Notes: generated from the letters alone by a model not told the origin. A DNA stretch of 42,739 bases from Acidobacteriota bacterium (GCA_026393675.1 JAPKZQ010000010.1:1-42739), one strand, 5' to 3'. Numbered from the stretch's first letter, positions 23,628 to 32,712 are shown. Numbers and translations: made by a program.

Positions 23628-24941
23628 TCAGGCGCGAGCCGACGTACTTGCCGGGATCAGCAGGAACGTGTTGGCGGCCAGGCGGCCGAGCATGACGGCA
23701 ATGGCGGCGGCGAGGGCGCCGACGAGGTTAAACGTCCCCACGCACATGAAGAGCGCCGTCGCCAGGCAGCCAGCTTCGATGGCGGTGGCGAGCGTCACCA
23801 GGCGCGTCTTCCGCGCGACAATCAGACGCGCGCGCTGGAACGAGAGAAGGTACTCGAGCGCTGGCAGCAGCACTAGGACGCGCGCAGGCCCGATCGCGAA
23901 CGCACGCAGATCGGGCTGCAATCCCGCCACCACCCGGAACCAGAGGTCGGCGATCGGCGTGAAGACGATGACGCCGAGCGCAAGGGTGGAAGTAGCAGCC
24001 AGCAGTCCGGCCACGCGCCGTACCTCGGGGACGTGATCGTGACGTGTCCCGATCAATGCCACGGCGACTTCCTGGTACCCGATGCCGCCGCTTCTGAAGA
24101 GAAACACGAATGCGCTGACGACCGGCCAGACCGCGAGCGACTCGATGGGGGAGCGGCTGTGGCCGAGGAAGAACGTGACCAGCGGCAGTGTAATGAGCGA
24201 GATGACGGAGGTCAGCGCGAGGGGATAATAGAACCGGCCAATCTCGCGCAGCGACAGGGCTGACCCCGACGGCGCCTCGGCCGCCGCAAGGAGTTGAGCC
24301 ACCACGTGCCGCGCCATCCATCGGCTCGCGGCCGCTTCCGCCATCACGCCAGCCGACAGCGCGATGGCACCGATCGCCGCGCCCGGCAGCCCGGTGGTCA
24401 ACGCCAGACCCGCGGCCGTCATCGACATGGACGTCAACCGGATCACCGTGCCATAGGCCACGCGCCGCGTCATGTGGTGACGCACGAGAATGCCCTGGTA
24501 GAAGCGGCGATAGCCAATCGCCGCGGGCCAGGGAATCAACAGTGCGGTCGCGATGTGCGCGAGGCGCGCAACCTCGGGCGGCAGGCCGATCAGTCGACCG
24601 GTCAGGAATGCAAACACAGGAGGGATGACGCCGACCACCAGCACCGCGGTCACGCCCGCGTTCAACAGGTACGTGAATCGCCGAAGCGCGAGAAACGACT
24701 GGCGGCCGCCGACGAGCGCATTCGAGGCCGTCAGCAGCATCATGATCGGCGATTCGGCAAGCCACCCCAGCGCGAACGCGACGCCGTATGCCGCCAGGTT
24801 GTACGCGGCATCGGGCATCCGCGCGATGATGGCGGCGATGTAGGGTCCCTCGATCGCCATCATGAGCCATGTGGCCGCCAGCGGAAGCCAGAAGGCGAGG
24901 ATGAACCTGGCGCGGAGTGGACGATCCTGGGTGATATTCAC
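23628..24941 (-). CDS. ANKH/MATE-like multi-pass membrane exporter
   Basis: 437 residues from a GTG start, with about 12 hydrophobic segments. The N-terminal third reads FWLPLAATWLMMAIEGPYIAAIIARMPDAAYNLAAYGVAFALGWLAESPIMMLLTASNALVGGRQSFLALRRFTYLLN, which has the character of bacterial homologues of progressive ankylosis protein (ANKH, MOP/MATE superfamily). ANKH exports ATP, citrate or pyrophosphate in animals; the bacterial role is unknown. PWPAAIGYRRFYQGILVRH is a second family-like loop. A repeat copy lies in its upstream region (24960-24999). The family call is from memory of the motif pattern. Confidence 0.6.
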   Translation of the reverse strand: MNITQDRPLRARFILAFWLPLAATWLMMAIEGPYIAAIIARMPDAAYNLAAYGVAFALGWLAESPIMMLLTASNALVGGRQSFLALRRFTYLLNAGVTAVLVVGVIPPVFAFLTGRLIGLPPEVARLAHIATALLIPWPAAIGYRRFYQGILVRHHMTRRVAYGTVIRLTSMSMTAAGLALTTGLPGAAIGAIALSAGVMAEAAASRWMARHVVAQLLAAAEAPSGSALSLREIGRFYYPLALTSVISLITLPLVTFFLGHSRSPIESLAVWPVVSAFVFLFRSGGIGYQEVAVALIGTRHDHVPEVRRVAGLLAATSTLALGVIVFTPIADLWFRVVAGLQPDLRAFAIGPARVLVLLPALEYLLSFQRARLIVARKTRLVTLATAIEAGCLATALFMCVGTFNLVGALAAAIAVMLGRLAANTFLLIPASTSARA

Positions 24942-24959
24942 AGGGGTATGATCTTGATG

Positions 24960-24999
24960 ATGAAACTGAGATGAGAACCAGGGCCAGGCCCCATTGCTG
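24960..24999 (+). repeat. Palindromic repeat, copy C
   Basis: atgaaactgagatgagaacc followed by agggcc-a-ggcccc and attgctg, matching copy A at most positions. It sits 18 bp upstream of the exporter start, within the 240-bp divergent gap 24942-25181, where no other clear feature is seen. Confidence 0.7.
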
Positions 25000-25181
25000 C
25001 ATCATTATGAATGAACAGGTCGCGTTCGTGAACCACCGGAAGCTCGTAGAGCCCAGCCGCGCCGCTGGACTGCGGGGGACACAGCACACCAACCTGCAGC
25101 GCGAGTGACCCGGTCGGACTACAATTCTCGTGAGCGAAACGGCTCGAACCCCCTGGGCTGAGGGCTCGCAGGAGGCGCGTC

Positions 25182-27617
25182 GTGAGACGGACATCCAGGT
25201 TAGGCATTCTGGCGAGTCGGCGATTCGTCGTGGCGATGGCCGCCGGATGCGTGGTGGCCTCGGCCGGATACGCGATGGCGCAGGCGGTTGGCCCCACCGT
25301 GCTGCAACGTCCGGCGTCCGGTTTCTCGATTGCGATTCCGGCAGGGTGGCAGGAGCACATCGACCCCGAGATCGCCGCCTCCATCGTACCAACGGGCCGC
25401 GATGACGTGGCCTTCATGGTGTTGCTGCGCCAGGAGGATGGGCCCGTCGACGTCCAAAGCACGCTGGCCCGGATGCTCGCGAAGATGTTCGAGGATCCGA
25501 AACGCAAGGCCGTGTCGCAGACGTTCAACGTGTTCCAGAAGCGGATGGCGCTCGTCGCGGAATTCGACGACGACACCAGCCGCTACCAGATGACGTTGTT
25601 TCCCCGCGACGGCGGCGCGCAGAGCCAGGTGTTCTACGCCATCATGGCGATTGCACCGAAGCAGGACGCGCCGCTGCTGACGCCGGTGTTTGACGGGATC
25701 AAAGCCGGTTTCCAGATGACGGCGATGTCGCCGACGCAGGCCCCGGGGTCCACGGGCGCGACCTCGCGACCCCAGGCGCAGAACCAGCCAGCCTCCACCA
25801 CCCAGGCGGCCAGGCCCGGCGGACCGATGACGCCTGCCCAGCGCGCTGAGGTCATCGACCGGATCCTGGCGCCCCGGGGCGCGGAAACCACGGCGGCCGC
25901 GTCGAAAACCACCAAGGAGAAGGACCGCATCGACGGCACAGCGGCCTATGACCGCGGCCTCGTTTTCGTGCAGCAGGGCGCCTGGGCGGAAGCCGAGAAG
26001 GAGTTCCGGACGACGGAACGAAAAGACGACAACAACATCGAGTACCTGTTCTCCCTCGGCTACGTGTACCTGAAGCTCCACAAGCCTGACGACGCCATCA
26101 AGCGCTACGAGAAGGTCTACAAAGCGGATCCACGAACGACGCGCGCACTGGTCGGGTTGGCCGCCGCGTACGAAGATCGCCAGAACTTCCGCGAAGCCGT
26201 GCGGATGTGGCAGCGCTACACGCGGATGGGGCTGTCGCCGACCGACAAGAACGAAGGGCTCGCGCTGCTCGCCGTTGCGCAGGATCAATTCGCGCAGTAC
26301 TACGAGATTGCCGAGAACCCGGGCGGTGGAAGCGTGAATGCGCTCACGCCACAGCAGGAACTGCAGCTCGGACAGAACTATGTCAGCCAACTGTCCAAGA
26401 CAGGGCTCGCCTCACTCAAAGACGAGACGGTCAACGGCTACATCAAGAACCTCTGTCAGATTCTCGTGTCGCACGCCAAGAACTTCCCGACCAACTACCA
26501 GGTCTTCGTCCTCGACACCGCCGATGTGAATGCGTTCACCATTCCCGGGTTCATCTTCATCAACCGCGGGCTGCTGTCGGTGGTGGACACCGAGGCCGAG
26601 CTGGCGGGCGTGGTCGCGCACGAAATCGGTCACTCCGTCGCGCACCATTCGGCCAAGAAGCTCACCAAGCAGGGGCTCGATAAGCAACAGGCCGAGAACC
26701 TCAAGAACTCGAACAACCGGTTCCTGCGCTGGTTGGGATCGATGTCGGAATCGGGCTCTGGCTACGGCCAGTTGACCTTCAGCCGCGAGGCCGAGGATCA
26801 GGCCGACCGGTTGGCGGTGCACATCACGTTCGACTCGGGCATCGATCCGCGCGGGTTCGCGTCATTCTTCCAGAAACTCGAATCCCTGGCGCCCTCGTCT
26901 CGGAATAACTGGGACCTGATGCGCCGGACGCATCCGTTCTCGATCGATCGTCTCAACACGATCAACGCCTACATCGATCTGCTGCCCGAGCGGAACACCA
27001 GGGTCTCGTCGCCTGAGTTTAACCAGATGCGCACACGGCTGGCGAGCCTGCCGCCCCCGGCCGACGCCACTGGTCTGTTGAGGCCCGCGCTGGATCAGCC
27101 ATCGACCCCGCCAACCCCGCCCACCTCCACTGGCCGGACGCCGGAGGGCGGTGCCACGCGCCCATTCACGATGGATGCGGTGCCGTTTGGCGGTGAGATT
27201 CCCGCCGATTGGGGCGGCCGCAAGACGGAAGCCGGGACCCTCGTGTTCGAGGGCCCGAAAGGCACCGAGTCGTACGAAGTGTCGGTGGAACTGGGATTCG
27301 AGCCGAAGCGATCGGGGCTGTCGATTGACGATGTGGCCGAGAGCGTGCGGAGCACGCTCGGGCGGAAGACACAGGCGCGGGTCCAGGGCGTCGAGCGCCA
27401 GCAGGCCAACGACGGCACACCGGTGCGGTTTGTGCGCGGCACCTACGCGGTTCGCGGAAGTGGTGGCAACACGGTGCCGATCCGCCACACGACGGTCGTC
27501 CTCGACTATCCGGGCTACTACGTCTTGATGAGCTACTACACGCCCGGATCGATCTACGAGAAGTACCAGGAGGTCTTCAAGATGATCGCCGAGCGCTTCC
27601 GCTACACGGGGCGATAG
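25182..27617 (+). CDS. Exported M48-family metalloprotease with TPR region (BepA-like)
   Basis: 811 residues from GTG 25182, with AGGAGG 7 bp before it. Signal peptide to about residue 34 (GYAMAQA). Residues about 40-180 form an exported N-terminal domain; 180-250 is a Pro/Thr/Ala-rich linker; TPR helices cover about 252-345 (AYDRGLVFVQQGAWAEAEKEF). The M48 domain has His480-Glu-Ile-Gly-His484 and the third ligand Glu538 (SREAEDQAD). Residues about 655-811 form a C-terminal domain resembling the N-terminal one. BepA places TPRs after the protease and acts on outer-membrane protein assembly. Here the TPRs come first, so the role in envelope quality control is inference. Confidence 0.9.
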   Translation: MRRTSRLGILASRRFVVAMAAGCVVASAGYAMAQAVGPTVLQRPASGFSIAIPAGWQEHIDPEIAASIVPTGRDDVAFMVLLRQEDGPVDVQSTLARMLAKMFEDPKRKAVSQTFNVFQKRMALVAEFDDDTSRYQMTLFPRDGGAQSQVFYAIMAIAPKQDAPLLTPVFDGIKAGFQMTAMSPTQAPGSTGATSRPQAQNQPASTTQAARPGGPMTPAQRAEVIDRILAPRGAETTAAASKTTKEKDRIDGTAAYDRGLVFVQQGAWAEAEKEFRTTERKDDNNIEYLFSLGYVYLKLHKPDDAIKRYEKVYKADPRTTRALVGLAAAYEDRQNFREAVRMWQRYTRMGLSPTDKNEGLALLAVAQDQFAQYYEIAENPGGGSVNALTPQQELQLGQNYVSQLSKTGLASLKDETVNGYIKNLCQILVSHAKNFPTNYQVFVLDTADVNAFTIPGFIFINRGLLSVVDTEAELAGVVAHEIGHSVAHHSAKKLTKQGLDKQQAENLKNSNNRFLRWLGSMSESGSGYGQLTFSREAEDQADRLAVHITFDSGIDPRGFASFFQKLESLAPSSRNNWDLMRRTHPFSIDRLNTINAYIDLLPERNTRVSSPEFNQMRTRLASLPPPADATGLLRPALDQPSTPPTPPTSTGRTPEGGATRPFTMDAVPFGGEIPADWGGRKTEAGTLVFEGPKGTESYEVSVELGFEPKRSGLSIDDVAESVRSTLGRKTQARVQGVERQQANDGTPVRFVRGTYAVRGSGGNTVPIRHTTVVLDYPGYYVLMSYYTPGSIYEKYQEVFKMIAERFRYTGR

Positions 27618-27684
27618 AACCTTTCCGCCCGCACATCCGTCCTACTCCCAAGGCCCAGTCCAAGGTAACCAGTCAGGAGGGGCG

Positions 27685-30387
27685 GTGGCAGGCACATCGG
27701 CTATTCGCACGGTGGGCGGCGTCTTCGGCGCCCTCCTCTTTATCCTCTTCTCTTCAAACGTGTCTGCGGGGCAGCAGGCTGCGGCCGTCGCCACATCCGG
27801 GGCCGTGCCGAGCGTCCGGGCTGTTAAGGCCGCCAGCCGCATCGTCATCGATGGCCGCCTCGACGAAGCCGACTGGCAGCGTGCCGAGCCTGCGACCAAC
27901 TTCATCCAGCGCGATCCCGACGAGGGCAAGCCCGCCACCGAACGGACAGAGGTTCGCGTGCTCTATGACGCGGACGCGATCTACTTCGGCGCGCGGATGT
28001 TCGACCGCGAGGCCGGGAAGATTGCCCGCCGGCTCACCCGACGGGATGCCGATTCGAGCGGCATTGCCGACACCCTCATCATCGGGATCGATCCCCACCA
28101 CGATCATCTGACGGGCGCGCTGTTCGCTGTCACGGCGGCCGGAAGTCTCCGCGACGGTGTCCTTTTCAATGATTCGGGCGAGGATGATTCGTGGGATGGC
28201 GTGTGGGAGGCCGCCGTCTCGAACGATGACCAGGGATGGACGGCGGAAGTCCGGATCCCGTTTTCGCAGCTCAGGTTTTCCGCTTCGGATCACCAAACGT
28301 GGGGCCTGAACTTCGTCCGCACGATCACGCGGACCAACGAGGAAGACTGGTGGTCGCTCGCGCCCAAGAAGGACAGCGCCGTCGTCTCGCGATCGGGTCA
28401 CCTGACTGATCTCGACGGCGTTCGCGGCCGCCGGCATCTCGACCTGCTGCCGTACGCCACCGCGAAGGGTGAGGCGAACAGCACCGTTGAGCCGGGCAAT
28501 CCGTTTACCAGTGGGCACACCGTTGCGGGCAGCGTCGGCCTCGACGCGAAATGGGGCGTCTCGAGCAACGTGACCGTGGACGCCACGGTCAATCCGGACT
28601 TCGGCCAGGTCGAGGTCGACCCGGCGGTCGTCAATCTGTCGGCGTTCGAGACGTTCTACGACGAGAAACGTCCGTTCTTCATTGAAGGATCCGAGCTCTT
28701 CAGCCGGTTTGGCCGAAACGGAGCGTCCGGCTCCATGAGTTTCGATCGCTCGAACCCGACCTTGTTCTACTCTCGCCGCATCGGCCGCACTCCACAGGGC
28801 TCGGCCGGCGGGGACTTTGTCGATGCACCGGCGTCGACGACGATTCTCGGGGCCGCGAAGATCACGGGCAAGACGCCGAGCGGATGGACGTTCAATCTGG
28901 TTGATGCGGTGACATCAGTTGAGCGAGCCGATGTCGCCAACGGCGCAACACGAAGCCGTGTCGAGACCGAACCACTGACCAACTACCTCGCCGCGCGCGC
29001 TTACCGGGACATTGGCCAGCGTGCCGGCATCGGGATGCTGGCGACACTGGTGAACCGGGATCTGCAGACTGACGGACTTCGAGATCGCCTCGTGGGCGAG
29101 GCGTATGTCGTCGGTGTGGACGGCCACGCCTTCCTGAACAGCGGACGCGACTACGTTGTGACGGGGGCCATCTCGGCCAGTCGCGTCGCGGGGTCCGCGG
29201 CGGCCATCTCGCGGCTCGAAGGGGCACCGGCGCGGTACTACCAGCGTCCAGACGCGACGCACCTCGATCTTGATCCCGCTCTGCAATCACTGACGGGCTG
29301 GAACCTCCAGATGGACTTTACGCGGAACACGGGCGGCGTGCGACCGAGCGCATCGTTCTGGGCCGTCAGCCCCGGGTATGAGACCAATGACGTCGGGTTC
29401 ATGACGTCCGCCGATCGGATGGGTATGCACGCCGGCGTGGTCTGGCTCAAGCCGACGCCCGATCGGTTCAGCCGATCCCGCCAACTGATCGTTGCTAAGT
29501 GGTACACGTGGAATTTCGCGCACGAGAAGATCAGCGACGGTGTCTACGTCGGCGGCTCAGCCACCTTTCGAAACTACTGGTCCGCCTCGTTGACGTTCAT
29601 CGGCACGGCCGCCTCTTTCGACGACCGGCTCACGCGGGGCGGGCCGATGATGCGTGTGCCGGGTGGCAGAAGTTACATGGCGTCGGTCAGCAGCGACGGC
29701 CGGAAGCCCATTGGGCTCAACGTGAATGGCAGTTACTCAACCGGCGCGTCGGGCTCCTGGGATTCGTCGGGCTCGGTGACCATCACGGCGAAGCCGATCC
29801 CCGCCTTGACCATTGAGCTCGGCCCGTCGCTGTTGCGCGCCTATGGCGTGGCGCAATACGTCACCACGACGTCGGATGCGGCCGCCACCGCGACCTTCGG
29901 TGCTCGCTACGTGTTCGGCGAGATCGACCAGGCCGAATGGTCGATGACGACCCGCGTCAACCTCATGATTAGCCCGCGGATGTCGCTGCAGATCTTTGCG
30001 CAGCCGCTCCTGTCGGTGGGCCGGTACGGCAATTTCAAGCAGGCGGCGGCGCCGCGGACCTTCACCTTCCTGCGCTACGGCGTTGATCTGGGCACGATCG
30101 GCTTCGATCCCAGTTCGGGCACCTACAACGTCAACCCCACCGGTGGCGCCACCGGGACCCCGTTTTCGTTCGGCGACCCGGACTTCAACTTCAAGTCGCT
30201 TCGCGTCAACGCCGTCTTCAGGTGGGAGTTCACGCCCGGTTCGACCTTCTACCTGGTGTGGACCCAGCAGCGCGAAGACTACGCGCGGCCCGGGCAGTTT
30301 GCCTTCGGGTCGGATGTCTCCAGCCTCGTGCATGCCCCAACCGACAACGTCGTGATGGCCAAAGTGAGTTTCTGGTTCAGCCGGTAG
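27685..30387 (+). CDS. DUF5916 outer-membrane protein with N-terminal CBM9-like domain
   Basis: 900 residues from GTG 27685, behind AGGAGGGG. Signal peptide to about residue 32. Residues about 45-230 match the CBM9-like fold: IVIDGRLDEADWQRAEPATNF, then VRVLYDADAIYFGARMFD and WTAEVRIPFSQLRF. From about 250 on is the DUF5916 region with NVTVDATVNPDFGQVEVDPAVVNLSAFETFYDEKRPFFIEGSELF, highly characteristic, and alternating-hydrophobic strands of an outer-membrane barrel ending in MAKVSFWFSR. Function is unknown, though a carbohydrate or polysaccharide-related role is often guessed. It is 67 bp downstream of the M48 gene and may share its transcript. Confidence 0.92.
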   Translation: MAGTSAIRTVGGVFGALLFILFSSNVSAGQQAAAVATSGAVPSVRAVKAASRIVIDGRLDEADWQRAEPATNFIQRDPDEGKPATERTEVRVLYDADAIYFGARMFDREAGKIARRLTRRDADSSGIADTLIIGIDPHHDHLTGALFAVTAAGSLRDGVLFNDSGEDDSWDGVWEAAVSNDDQGWTAEVRIPFSQLRFSASDHQTWGLNFVRTITRTNEEDWWSLAPKKDSAVVSRSGHLTDLDGVRGRRHLDLLPYATAKGEANSTVEPGNPFTSGHTVAGSVGLDAKWGVSSNVTVDATVNPDFGQVEVDPAVVNLSAFETFYDEKRPFFIEGSELFSRFGRNGASGSMSFDRSNPTLFYSRRIGRTPQGSAGGDFVDAPASTTILGAAKITGKTPSGWTFNLVDAVTSVERADVANGATRSRVETEPLTNYLAARAYRDIGQRAGIGMLATLVNRDLQTDGLRDRLVGEAYVVGVDGHAFLNSGRDYVVTGAISASRVAGSAAAISRLEGAPARYYQRPDATHLDLDPALQSLTGWNLQMDFTRNTGGVRPSASFWAVSPGYETNDVGFMTSADRMGMHAGVVWLKPTPDRFSRSRQLIVAKWYTWNFAHEKISDGVYVGGSATFRNYWSASLTFIGTAASFDDRLTRGGPMMRVPGGRSYMASVSSDGRKPIGLNVNGSYSTGASGSWDSSGSVTITAKPIPALTIELGPSLLRAYGVAQYVTTTSDAAATATFGARYVFGEIDQAEWSMTTRVNLMISPRMSLQIFAQPLLSVGRYGNFKQAAAPRTFTFLRYGVDLGTIGFDPSSGTYNVNPTGGATGTPFSFGDPDFNFKSLRVNAVFRWEFTPGSTFYLVWTQQREDYARPGQFAFGSDVSSLVHAPTDNVVMAKVSFWFSR

Positions 30388-30627
30388 AGGCTGCCTCGGC
30401 CTGCCTTCGCTGCGCCACTACGCCCGTCTGCGGCGAGTACGAAGAGCCCCTTCTCTGGCCGGTGGCCGGGCTGGATGCCGGATGCCACCCCAACGCGGCT
30501 GCCGCGTTGGGGACCCCGGCTTCCGCCGGCATGACGCATCAAGAAGAACTACCGGCGGGCGGTGACGATCAAGAAACCCGTCATTCCGGCGAACGCCGGA
30601 ATCCAGACAGCAGAAATTGGGGTCAGG
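30388..30627. repeat. Repeat-rich 240-bp gap
   Basis: It contains the hairpin ccccaacgcgg-ctg-ccgcgttgggg (30487-30511), the same core as inside the MITE at 12402-12599. A REP palindrome cgtcattccggcgaacgccg is at 30580 with its partner half near 30530. A ggggtcagg fragment near 30618 resembles the core of the repeats at 22327 and 24960. No gene is seen. Confidence 0.6.
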
Positions 30628-31323
30628 TTACCGCGGTGGCCACTGGAGGCGGACGCCAGGGCCCGCCGTTGTGATCGCGGTGCGCGGGGCGAGGTCGCCC
30701 TCCCACGACAGCCTGATGCCACCGGGCACGGGCGGGATATCCCACAAGAGCCTCACGCCGCCTGGCCCGGGAGCCTGGCGAGATTCTGGCGACGTGCGGG
30801 CGGCGACCGGAGTCGCTGGGAAAACGATTCTCGATTGTGTGGTGCCGCCGGACACGGCCTTCCCGGGAGTGGCTTTCGCGGACTTCGCGGCTTGTTCAAC
30901 GGCCATCATCGCCCGAATGCGCGAGACGGTTTCGGTGACGGCCGCTTGCGAGTCGGCTCTCGCCGCCGCCTTCTTGGCGGGAGACTCGGCCACATGGGCC
31001 GGCTTGGCCGTTGACGCTGGCGTCGCGGCGTCGTGTGTGGGTTTCGCCTCTGGTGCTTTCGCGGCGGGTGCCTTCGTGTCGGCGGCAGGCGTCGGCTTGG
31101 CCGTTGACGCCGGCGTTGCGGCGTCGTGCCCGAGTTTGGCGGCAAGGGCCTTCGCATCGGCGCCAGGCGACTGTCTAGCCGCAGCCGGCAAAGCGGCTTG
31201 ATGTCCCGCCTGTGTGACCGGTGCGCCGGTCGACGCGGCTGACGCCGCCTGGCGGGACCCGCCGATGACGACCGCCAGCACGGCTATCGCGACGACTGCC
31301 GTCTTGGGAACCATGCCACACAT
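30628..31323 (-). CDS. Exported Ala/Pro/Lys-rich repeat protein of unknown function
   Basis: 231 residues with a signal peptide (MCGMVPKTAVVAIAVLAVVIGGSRQAASA). The middle carries two copies of HDAATPASTAKP (near residues 66-77 and 97-108) joined by AADTKAPAAKAPEAKP-type low-complexity sequence. The C-terminal 50 residues are different, with GGVRLLWDIPPVPGGIRLSWEGDL twice showing the pattern G(V/I)RL.W. It starts 12 bp after the carbonic anhydrase stop, so both are probably one transcript. The linker-like composition suggests a flexible periplasmic spacer or wall-associated protein. I do not recognise a family. Confidence 0.7.
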   Translation of the reverse strand: MCGMVPKTAVVAIAVLAVVIGGSRQAASAASTGAPVTQAGHQAALPAAARQSPGADAKALAAKLGHDAATPASTAKPTPAADTKAPAAKAPEAKPTHDAATPASTAKPAHVAESPAKKAAARADSQAAVTETVSRIRAMMAVEQAAKSAKATPGKAVSGGTTQSRIVFPATPVAARTSPESRQAPGPGGVRLLWDIPPVPGGIRLSWEGDLAPRTAITTAGPGVRLQWPPR

Positions 31324-31335
31324 ATGCGCTTGCTC

Positions 31336-32052
31336 CTACTTGTGCGCGGCCGCCGCTCTCTGTTGCGGTTCGTCCTCGGCTTTCACGGGCTCGCTGAAGC
31401 GCACGCGCCCGGTCGAAAACTCGTAGAACGCTCCAACCGCCTGCAGCTTGCCCGAGCCAACCAGATGCTTGACGATGGCGCTCTTCGAGAGGATGTCGTT
31501 GATCACCTGTTCGACATTGGCCAGGATCGCCTCTCGGATGTGCTCGATGTCGGCAGGAGCGTCCATCCGTCCGAACCCGGGCTTAATCGCCGCGACCAGC
31601 GCATCGAGATTGGGTCCCATCGAGGCCGCGCCAGGCTTGCTCTCAATGGCTGCCTTCACCGCCCCGCACGCCTCGTGGCCCATCACCACCAACAGCGACG
31701 CGTTCAGATGCTCGGCGCCGTACTCAACGCTTGCAAGCACCGCCTTGTCAGCCACTTCGCCAGCCGTGCGGACCACGAACAGTTCGCCGAGGCCGGCGTT
31801 GAAGATCACTTCCGGCGGTACGCGCGAATCCGCACACGACAACACGATCGCAAACGGCGACTGTCCCTTGACCTGCGCCAGGCGCTTCTCGGTGTTGATG
31901 GGCATCGACGCGGCGGCATCCTTGACGAACCGCTCGTTGCCGGCCTTGAGCCGATCCAGTGGGCTGGCAGACGGCTGCTGGGATCGGACAGGCACGCTCC
32001 CGATCGTCAGCAGCATCACGACCGCTATCGTCACCGCTCGCTGATATCGCAT
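31336..32052 (-). CDS. Exported beta-class carbonic anhydrase
   Basis: 238 residues from ATG 32052, with GGAGG 5 bp upstream; the open frame beyond it is non-coding. Signal peptide MRYQRAVTIAVVMLLTIGSVPVRSQ. Beta-CA zinc ligands are Cys73 in SCADSRVPPE (Cys-Ala-Asp75-Ser-Arg77), His126 and Cys129 in MGHEACGAV. The LFVVRTAGEVADKAVLASVEYGAEHL segment is also typical. The enzyme interconverts CO2 and bicarbonate. Beta enzymes are usually cytoplasmic, while this one is predicted to be periplasmic. An imperfect inverted repeat (32083-32137) lies 31 bp upstream and could be a control element. Confidence 0.94.
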   Translation of the reverse strand: MRYQRAVTIAVVMLLTIGSVPVRSQQPSASPLDRLKAGNERFVKDAAASMPINTEKRLAQVKGQSPFAIVLSCADSRVPPEVIFNAGLGELFVVRTAGEVADKAVLASVEYGAEHLNASLLVVMGHEACGAVKAAIESKPGAASMGPNLDALVAAIKPGFGRMDAPADIEHIREAILANVEQVINDILSKSAIVKHLVGSGKLQAVGAFYEFSTGRVRFSEPVKAEDEPQQRAAAAHK

Positions 32053-32712
32053 TCCGGCCTCCAGGTTCCAGCAGATTGGGAACGGATTAGTTCTCCACAG
32101 ACTGGCGAAAACTGCGTACCTGTTGAAGACTAACCCGTCCCCACCTGAGCTCCGCGCAGAGAAGCACCCCTCCCGTACGGAGCGCATCGCAGTAGTAATC
32201 GGCCTCTTCGTTGCCGGCTTGAGAGAGAATCGGGCCGGGGCGTTGCCCGCCTTGCCTGGGATCGCCACGCTCCAGCGTGGCTCTGCCGTGGTCTAGAGCC
32301 CGGCGATCCCAGGATCGTGCCCGCCGGGCGGCCAGAGGGGGTCGCCCCTACGTGTCTTTCCCCGAACCCCGAATCCCGAGGCCTTTGGGTCGGGTCACAT
32401 TTCCGTCGAAAACGTGACCCGACCCAATATGTGCAACAACGTGACCCGACCCATTTGCTGGCCCCGATTCCTGGCTATGTCTTCGGCAGCGACCGTTGCT
32501 TCCACAGAAGCGGCGTCCGAGATGGTGCCGAGGAGTCGTGCCTTTGGCCGGAGTGCTGGTGCCGTTGCGGGTGTGATGTTGCGCGTCCGAGGCGACAGGG
32601 AGATTCGATCCAAGCGCCGTCTCGGTAGGTGTAGAATCTTGCCGATCTTGGATGGTCAGATCGGAAATCTCGGGTGGGATGCCTCTCCAAGAGCTCTCAA
32701 GGGGGCGTAGTC
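32053..32712. repeat. 660-bp gene-free stretch with several palindromes
   Basis: An imperfect inverted repeat is at 32083-32099/32121-32137 (13 of 17 bases). A larger one, cctgggatcgcc/ggcgatcccagg, flanks an inner ccacgctccagcgtgg hairpin near 32254-32313. TGGGTCGGGTCAC at 32386-32398 occurs twice more in inverse orientation, at 32414-32426 and 32441-32453. No ORF here has coding character. The last 100 bp should contain the promoter of the following gene. Confidence 0.6.

Noticed and set aside
32414-32710. 98-codon open frame in the gap before the VWFA gene
   Set aside because: It starts inside the repeat cluster, has no ribosome site and no recognisable composition. Probably chance.
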